Positions 6,082 to 10,298 of a stretch of DNA of 10,298 nucleotides are shown here, one piece after another. The notes under the pieces are model-generated. The model was not told where the DNA came from. It ran no database searches and saw nothing but the letters and a program-made list of their open reading frames with translations. The translations under genes were made by a program, and so were the position numbers. The first letter of the stretch is position 1; each line of letters opens with the position of its first letter. The stretch is taken from the NCBI GenBank assembly GCA_041487355.1, contig JBGPND010000187.1, positions 1 through 10,298 on the forward strand. Reading direction: 5' to 3'. The DNA comes from JAMXLO01 sp041487355 (GTDB lineage: Bacteria; Pseudomonadota; Alphaproteobacteria; Acetobacterales; Acetobacteraceae).

Positions 6082-6168
6082 TGATGGGTATCGCTTCGCT
6101 CAACCCATCCTACGCCTACGCCGCGGCCTGTAGCCCGTAGGATGGGTTGAGCGAAGCGATACCCATCA
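6082..6168. repeat. 33-bp perfect inverted repeat, REP-like, with terminator potential
   Basis: The left arm 6082-6114 is the exact reverse complement of the right arm 6136-6168. The core word is GTAGGATGGGTTGAGCGAAG. The 21-nt spacer (6115-6135) contains a further CTAC/GTAG pair around CCGCGG, so the hairpin can extend inward. From memory, this word is a dispersed intergenic repeat in many proteobacteria. Here two copies face each other 22 nt after the operon stop. The very stable hairpin could act as a bidirectional terminator or mRNA stabiliser between convergent units, although no T-run follows. Confidence 0.8.
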
Positions 6169-6197
6169 CGACTGGCGAGGCTTGCTCGCGTTTCCGA

Positions 6198-6356
6198 TTA
6201 CCCTGAACCCGCTGTAGCGCGTCGCAGATCGAGGTCGCGGCCTTCCGTGACCTCGCGCGCAAGGTCGAGATTGGCTCCGACCATGGGCGATCGGCGTAAT
6301 GCAGCGAAGATGCCGCTGCGGCATGTGCCAAGTCGTAATTGGGATGGTTGTGCCAT
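6198..6356 (-). CDS. Small ORF (52 aa), possible decayed Phd/YefM-type antitoxin
   Basis: The reading frame starts at ATG 6356 with GGGGGAGAG at 6362-6370, 5 nt upstream, and a promoter-like pair further up, so it has the signals of a real gene start. The product is 52 residues. Residues 17-43 (FAALRRSPMVGANLDL, then AREVTEGRDLD) resemble the C-terminal tail of Phd-family antitoxins, which often reads ALR.SP..G.DLDL.R..., but the N-terminal DNA-binding half is absent. Another frame over 6320-6360 reads NYDLAHAAAA, reminiscent of a Phd N-terminus. A frameshift plus internal deletion is therefore possible. No toxin gene follows. It may be expressed as a short peptide or be a remnant; the family link is a weak pattern match. 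Confidence 0.3.
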   Translation of the reverse strand: MAQPSQLRLGTCRSGIFAALRRSPMVGANLDLAREVTEGRDLDLRRATAGSG

Positions 6357-6376
6357 GGTCGCTCTCCCCCGGGCCG

Positions 6377-6405
6377 GATATATGACCGGCCAATCCCGAC
6401 GGCAA
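6377..6405 (-). promoter_or_regulatory. Putative promoter of the 52-codon ORF
   Basis: On the minus strand, TTGCCG (6400-6405) and TATATC (6377-6382) are spaced 17 nt, each with four of six consensus bases. The -10 is followed after 20 nt by the ATG, with a GGGGGAGAG ribosome binding site between. Promoter, ribosome binding site and ATG in correct order make this more convincing than an isolated match. Confidence 0.4.
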
Positions 6406-6442
6406 TGCCGGTTCCGACCGGCAGCCCGTCGCATCCCGTGGG

Positions 6443-6470
6443 GTGACAAGCGGGGGCGGGGTCCTTTAAC
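6443..6470 (+). promoter_or_regulatory. Putative promoter of the lipoprotein gene
   Basis: GTGACA (6443-6448, five of six consensus bases) and TTTAAC (6465-6470, four of six) have a 16-nt spacer. Transcription would start near 6477, leaving a short leader that contains GGAGAGG (6488-6494) and AGGA (6496-6499). Confidence 0.35.
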
Positions 6471-6506
6471 AAGCGCGCCCGGACAGCGGAGAGGTAGGAT
6501 GCCTTG

Positions 6507-7079
6507 ATGGTCAGGTTTGCGCTTTGCGCCGCGCTTGCCGCTTCGGTTGCGGGCTGCGGCCCGGACTACTCGCCGAACACCTACGCCAGCAACGCTGTGC
6601 AGCAGGCGAACAAGGTGGATCAGGGTGTCCTGGTGGGCGTGCGGGAGGTCGGCGTCAGCGCCTCGGGCGCCACCGGCGCGTTGGTCGGCGGTGCGGCGGG
6701 CGGGATCGCCGGCTCGCAGGTGGGCAGCGGGGTCGGCAGCGCGATCGGCGCCCTGGGTGGCTCCCTGGTGGGCGGGATCGCCGGCAGCGCCGCCGAGCAC
6801 GTGACGGGCGACACGCGGGCCTTCGAATACATCGTGCGCAAGGTCAACGGCGACCTGCTGAGCGTGACCCAGAAAGATGAGGTGCCGCTGACCATCGGGC
6901 AGAAGGTGCTGGTGATCGCAGGCAACCAGGCGCGGGTGGTGCCCGACTACACGGTGCCGATGGAGCCGCCGCCGAAGCAGACCCCGACGACCACCGCGCC
7001 CCCGCCAGGGCCGGTTGCCGCCGTGCCGCTGCCACCGCCCGAGGCCACGGACCAGCCGAAGGTGGAGACCGGACCCTGA
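6507..7079 (+). CDS. Glycine-zipper outer-membrane lipoprotein (SlyB/Pcp-like)
   Basis: A 190-residue envelope protein. Residues 1-16 are a short lipoprotein signal peptide ending in SVAG, with the lipidated Cys at 17, followed by GPDY. Asp is not at position +2, so transport to the outer membrane is expected. Residues 49-98 form a glycine-zipper 2TM region (GATGALVGGAAGGIAG and GALGGSLVGGIAG), as in SlyB/Pcp and related envelope lipoproteins. A small beta-rich segment follows (about 105-150: FEYIVRKVNGDLLSV, then EVPLTIGQKVLVIAGNQARV), usual in this family. Residues 150-190 are an unusual Pro/Thr-rich tail. SlyB-type proteins support outer-membrane integrity. AGGA at 6496-6499 supports ATG 6507; an in-frame TTG directly before it is less likely. 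The gene is convergent with the VOC gene, 10 nt away. Confidence 0.82.
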   Translation: MVRFALCAALAASVAGCGPDYSPNTYASNAVQQANKVDQGVLVGVREVGVSASGATGALVGGAAGGIAGSQVGSGVGSAIGALGGSLVGGIAGSAAEHVTGDTRAFEYIVRKVNGDLLSVTQKDEVPLTIGQKVLVIAGNQARVVPDYTVPMEPPPKQTPTTTAPPPGPVAAVPLPPPEATDQPKVETGP

Positions 7080-7089
7080 AACGGCGCGG

Positions 7090-7512
7090 TCAGGCCTTGC
7101 CGCCGGCCTCCCACGGCGGTCCCTTCAGTTCGACCGTGTTGCCCTCCGGATCGGGCACGTAGATCGACGGCCCTTGCCCAGCGGCGCCGTAGCGTGATTC
7201 CACTGGACCGGGTTCGGCGCCGTGCCGCTTCAGATGGGCGATGATCGCCTCGGCGTCGAACGGCTCGATCTGCAGGCAGAAATGGTCGAGGTTGCGCGCC
7301 TCCTTGCCGGGCGGTGCGCCGCCCTTCTGCCCGGCCGGGCCATCGACCGGAACCAGGTCGATCAGCGCGCTGCCGGCGCGGAGCTGGTAGAGGCCGATCT
7401 TCTCCTGCACCTTCTCCAGCGAGCACCCCAGCACGTCGATGTAGAAATGCATCATCGCCTGCAGGTTCACGACCCGCAGGACCAGATGGTCGAGTTGCTT
7501 GATCCGCAGCAT
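7090..7512 (-). CDS. VOC/glyoxalase-fold protein
   Basis: A 140-residue, two-module vicinal-oxygen-chelate protein. It begins IKQLDHLVLRV with the first metal ligand His9. The second module starts NLDHFCLQIEPFD with His77 and ends SIYVPDPEGNTVELKGP with Glu128 as a metal ligand. The pattern is that of glyoxalase/bleomycin-resistance/dioxygenase superfamily members, which use a divalent metal for isomerisation, epimerisation or ring cleavage. The specific reaction cannot be told from sequence. Lactoylglutathione lyase-like activity is one option. GGAGG on the minus strand, 5 nt before the ATG, sets the start. It follows the symporter by 23 nt and probably shares its transcript. Confidence 0.85.
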   Translation of the reverse strand: MLRIKQLDHLVLRVVNLQAMMHFYIDVLGCSLEKVQEKIGLYQLRAGSALIDLVPVDGPAGQKGGAPPGKEARNLDHFCLQIEPFDAEAIIAHLKRHGAEPGPVESRYGAAGQGPSIYVPDPEGNTVELKGPPWEAGGKA

Positions 7513-7535
7513 GGCGACCTCCGTGGATGCGGCGA

Positions 7536-8774
7536 TTATGTCGCGTAGACCTCGTCGGTGACACCCCGGCCGGCGAAGCGCATCACCAGCTTCGCCGCCA
7601 CGGTGTTGCCGAACACGTTCACCGCGGTGCGTCCCATGTCGAGGAAGGCATCCACCCCGGCGATCAGTGCGATCGCCTCCACCGGCAGGCCGACCGCGGT
7701 CAGCACGGTGGCCAGGATGACCAGCCCGCCCGACGGGATGTTCGCGCCGCCCTTGCTGGCGATCAGCGTGGTGATCAGCACCGCCAGATAGCCGCTCCAG
7801 CCGAGCGTGACGTTGTAGGCCTCGGCGAGGAAGGTGGTCGCCAGCGCGATGTAGAGCGTGGTGCCGTCGATGTTGAACGCGTAGCCGAGCGGCAGCACGA
7901 CCGAGACGATGCGGTTCGGCATGCCCATTTCCTCGAGCTTCTTCATGTGCACCGGCAGCGTCACTTCGGAGGAGCGCGTGGTGAAGCCGAGGATGACGGG
8001 TTCGAGCACCTGGCGCGTGACGGTGAACGGCCGCTCCTTCAGCAGCAGCATCATCACCCAGAAGATGACGACCATGAAGCCGAGTCCGACATATTCGAGC
8101 ACGATCAGCTCGCCGAGGGCCAGGATGGTCTGCATGCCCTGCGTCGCGAACAGATAGGCGATCAGCCCGAACACCGCGATCGGCGACAGCGCGATGATCC
8201 AGCCGGTGAGGCGGAACATCGCGTCCATCAGCGCCTCGAGCACATCGACGATCGGCTTGGCCTTGTGGCCGATGCCGGCGAGCGAGAGACCAAACAACAT
8301 GGTGAACACCAGGACAGGCAGGGTCTTCTGTTCCGCCATGGCCTGGAAGACGTTGGCCGGGATCAGGTCGAGCAGGAACTTCACCCAGTTGATCGAGGTG
8401 GCGATGTTCTGCGGCGCCTTGCCGGTGGGGACGAGGTTGATGCCGGTGCCGGGATGGAACAGCAGATCGAGCGAGAGTGCGATGCAGATCGCGAGGAAGG
8501 TGGCGAAGTAGAACCAGCCGAAGGCGACCGCGGCGACACGGCCGAGCTGCTTGATGTCGGCGCCCATCCGATAGGCGCCGAGGCCGACGGCGGAGATGAT
8601 CAGCGGGATGACGATCATCTTGATCGCCTCGATGAAGGCGAGGCCGAACGGCTGCATGGCGGTGGCGAAGGGTGGCGAGATCTGTGCCACGACGATGCCG
8701 GCGACGAAGCCGATGAGCATCTGGATGGGCAGGGAGAGTTTTCGACGTGGTCGTGCGGTATGAGAGCTGCTCAT
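7536..8774 (-). CDS. Acidic amino acid (or dicarboxylate):cation symporter, DAACS/GltP-like
   Basis: A 412-residue inner-membrane transporter of the SLC1/DAACS family, of normal length, with the GltPh-type fold. HP1 is TRSSEVTLP (266-274), the TM7 motif is NIDGT (301-305), HP2 is ASKGGANIPSGG (339-350) and TM8 is DAFLDMGRTAVNVFGN (375-390). Asp379 and Arg382 align with GltPh Asp394 and Arg397, which bind the amino group and side-chain carboxylate. This points to glutamate/aspartate rather than DctA-type C4-dicarboxylates, where the Asp is replaced. Asn390 replaces the sodium-site Asp405, as in proton-coupled relatives, so proton coupling is possible. A weak AAGGCGG precedes the ATG. It follows the ligase gene by 47 nt, a gap with a small hairpin at 8801-8814. 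Confidence 0.88.
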   Translation of the reverse strand: MSSSHTARPRRKLSLPIQMLIGFVAGIVVAQISPPFATAMQPFGLAFIEAIKMIVIPLIISAVGLGAYRMGADIKQLGRVAAVAFGWFYFATFLAICIALSLDLLFHPGTGINLVPTGKAPQNIATSINWVKFLLDLIPANVFQAMAEQKTLPVLVFTMLFGLSLAGIGHKAKPIVDVLEALMDAMFRLTGWIIALSPIAVFGLIAYLFATQGMQTILALGELIVLEYVGLGFMVVIFWVMMLLLKERPFTVTRQVLEPVILGFTTRSSEVTLPVHMKKLEEMGMPNRIVSVVLPLGYAFNIDGTTLYIALATTFLAEAYNVTLGWSGYLAVLITTLIASKGGANIPSGGLVILATVLTAVGLPVEAIALIAGVDAFLDMGRTAVNVFGNTVAAKLVMRFAGRGVTDEVYAT

Positions 8775-8800
8775 GCTGCGCCGCCTTTTCTTTGTGTTGC

Positions 8801-8814
8801 CCCGATTGTTCGGG
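8801..8814. other. Small hairpin between ligase and symporter genes
   Basis: CCCGA (8801-8805) and TCGGG (8810-8814) pair around a 4-nt loop, 7 nt after the ligase stop on the minus strand. With only five pairs and no T-run, it is at best a weak attenuator or mRNA-processing element between the two cistrons. Confidence 0.2.
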
Positions 8815-8821
8815 CATTGTT

Positions 8822-10298
8822 TCAGAGTGGCAGAGTCGTCGCAAGCGCCAGCAAGGCACGCTGATCCACCTTGCCACCGGGCAAGCGGGGCAAGGCGGCA
8901 ACCACGAGAATCGCCGCGGGCTGCATGAAGGACGGCAGGTGCTGGCGCAGTCTCTGCTCCAGCGCTGATTGCAGGTCCTCGCCCGCGCCGACGACGAAGG
9001 CCAGCAGCGTCGTCTCTTCGTCTTCCGTGCGCGCGACGACAGCGGCATCCGCCACGCCGGGCGAGCGCCGCAACACCTCCTCGATCTCCGCCGGCTCCAC
9101 GCGCTGGCCACGGATCCGCACCTGGCGATCGCTACGGGCGACAAACCGCAGCATTCCGTCCGGAAGCAGGCGAACGACATCCCCGGTATGGAAGATGCGC
9201 CGCGCCGGATCCGCGGGGTCAGGCTGCATGCGTCCCGGCACGCAGCGCCCATCCTGCCATTCGCCGCACGCGACATGCGGGCTGCGCACCACCAGCTCGC
9301 CTGGTTCGCCATCCGCCACCGGCTCGCCGCTCTCGCCGACGATGGCGAACTCCTGGTCCGCCATCGGGAAGCCCGCCGGCAACGACGCGGCTTGGCTGGC
9401 GAAGCGGAGCGGGACAAACCATTGCGCAATGGCAACTTCGGTCAGGCCATAGGTGATGTTCACGTGGCACGCGGGTGGCAGAACCTTGCGCCAGGCATCG
9501 ATGTCGCCGCGCAGCAGCGCATCGCCTGTCGTGCGGATCATGCGCACGCTGGCCAGGGCTTGCCTGGGCACGCCGGACGTCAACAGCAAGCCAAGCAGTG
9601 CAGGCAGACCCATGAGGACAGTGATCCGCTCGTTGCGCACCATCGACAGCGCCTTGCCGATCGACAGCACCGGCACCTGGTAAAGGGCGGCACCGGACAG
9701 CAGTACCGCCAGCGAGCTGATCAGGCCGGCGATGCTGCACACCGCGCTGAATACCACCACGCGATCGCTCGGATTGAGATGCTGCGCGGACAGGTTCTGC
9801 AGCGCGCGGCAGATGGTGGCTCGCTGCGATTGCACGATCCCCTTCGGCCGGCCGGTGCTGCCAGAGGTGTACAGCACGACGGCGGGTTCATCCGGCGTGG
9901 TCGGAGGTCGCAGCCAGTCGTCTGCGGTGGCGCGATTGCTGTCGCGGCGCGGCACGATGCGCGGGACGCCATCGGGCAACGCGATGGCCGATCCAGCGTC
10001 CGATACGATGACTGCGGCGACGCCGGAGTCCCGCAGGATGGCAGCGTTGCGCTCCGCCGGATGATCGGCATTGAGCAGGAGCGCGATCCGGGATGCGGCG
10101 AGACAGGCGAGCACGCCGACCACCGCATCCGGCGACTGCGGCAACAGCATCGCCACGGCGGCCCCGGCGGGCACAGCCGCGTCGATCTGCCGCGCCAGTG
10201 CCAGTGCCCTGCCGCGCAATGCACCGAAGCTGATGCGGTCGGTTCCGTCGGTCAGCGCCAGTGCGGATGGATCGCACGCTGCGACGGACTCGAACAAC
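8822..10298 (-). CDS. AMP-forming acyl/aminoacyl ligase (ANL superfamily), 5' end outside window
   Basis: About 491 residues of an adenylate-forming enzyme that activates a carboxylate with ATP, either to an acyl-CoA or for transfer to a carrier. The core motifs are in order (numbered from the window edge): phosphate-binding YTSGSTGRPKG (143-153), YGLTE (283-287), FHTGD (369-373), the hinge region RSDRQVRIRGQRVEPAEIEE (388-407) and catalytic Lys476 in LPGGKVDQRAL. Wording of several motifs is closer to stand-alone NRPS-like A domains than to long-chain fatty acyl-CoA synthetases. However, the usual FD at motif A4 reads FSAVCSIAG, so the substrate is uncertain. No carrier or condensation domain follows; the protein ends soon after the C-terminal domain. 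The frame is open to the right edge, and the edge TTG is probably not the start. It is the first visible gene of the run ligase-symporter-VOC. Confidence 0.85.
   Translation of the reverse strand, partial: LFESVAACDPSALALTDGTDRISFGALRGRALALARQIDAAVPAGAAVAMLLPQSPDAVVGVLACLAASRIALLLNADHPAERNAAILRDSGVAAVIVSDAGSAIALPDGVPRIVPRRDSNRATADDWLRPPTTPDEPAVVLYTSGSTGRPKGIVQSQRATICRALQNLSAQHLNPSDRVVVFSAVCSIAGLISSLAVLLSGAALYQVPVLSIGKALSMVRNERITVLMGLPALLGLLLTSGVPRQALASVRMIRTTGDALLRGDIDAWRKVLPPACHVNITYGLTEVAIAQWFVPLRFASQAASLPAGFPMADQEFAIVGESGEPVADGEPGELVVRSPHVACGEWQDGRCVPGRMQPDPADPARRIFHTGDVVRLLPDGMLRFVARSDRQVRIRGQRVEPAEIEEVLRRSPGVADAAVVARTEDEETTLLAFVVGAGEDLQSALEQRLRQHLPSFMQPAAILVVAALPRLPGGKVDQRALLALATTLPL

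Noticed and set aside
6116..6472. Longer minus-strand frame (118 codons) over the repeat and mini-gene
   Set aside because: It reads through the 33-bp repeat arm and has no start signal; only the short NYDLAHAAAA stretch is noted, as a possible frameshifted remnant.
7527..8864. 445-codon plus-strand open frame opposite the symporter
   Set aside because: The product is an Asp/His/Glu/Arg-rich shadow without domains, while the minus strand encodes a complete DAACS transporter.
1..10298. CRISPR arrays, tRNA, rRNA, IS transposase or phage genes
   Set aside because: Reading both strands I found no regularly spaced repeats, no tRNA/rRNA-like stretches and no transposase, integrase or phage motifs.

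Overview
The window is GC-rich with strong G/C preference at third codon positions. Gene content and dispersed palindromic repeats suggest an alphaproteobacterium, most plausibly Rhodospirillales/Acetobacteraceae. That assignment is inferred from gene and repeat style and has not been tested by a search. Most of the window is ordinary catabolic and transport metabolism, with short stretches of decayed accessory DNA between the genes. I did not find a clearly new multi-gene system.

Left part (1-2516): the N-terminal end of a class-III aminotransferase runs off the left edge on the minus strand. It is divergent from a 366-residue alpha/beta hydrolase with a long helical N-terminal extension. 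Positions 1405-1881 form a scar made of half of a palindromic dispersed repeat, the first 76 codons of an Uma2-type endonuclease gene, and an in-frame fragment matching the C-terminus of a sugar-acid dehydratase. A complete VapBC-type toxin-antitoxin pair (AbrB-fold antitoxin, PIN toxin) follows. The same dehydratase C-terminus begins again just beyond it, so vapBC lies between two direct, diverged copies (about 81% identical by hand) of that sequence.

Middle part (2577-6060): a complete IlvD/Edd-family dehydratase of the pentonate/sugar-acid type is divergent from a two-gene operon. The operon encodes an NAD-dependent D-2-hydroxyacid dehydrogenase and a tandem dimeric alpha/beta-barrel protein. 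The 77-bp divergent region holds a 13-bp palindrome. It also holds a promoter-like pair whose -10 box ends 7 nt before the dehydratase ATG, which suggests a leaderless mRNA. The likely role is sugar-acid or hydroxy-acid catabolism.

Right part (6061-10298): a 33-bp perfect inverted repeat follows the operon. Next is a minus-strand mini-gene with its own promoter-like sequence and ribosome binding site, resembling the tail of a Phd-type antitoxin. A glycine-zipper lipoprotein follows on the plus strand. The last block is a minus-strand run of AMP-forming ligase (5' end outside the window), acidic amino acid:cation symporter and VOC/glyoxalase-fold protein. Gaps of 47 and 23 nt fit one operon.
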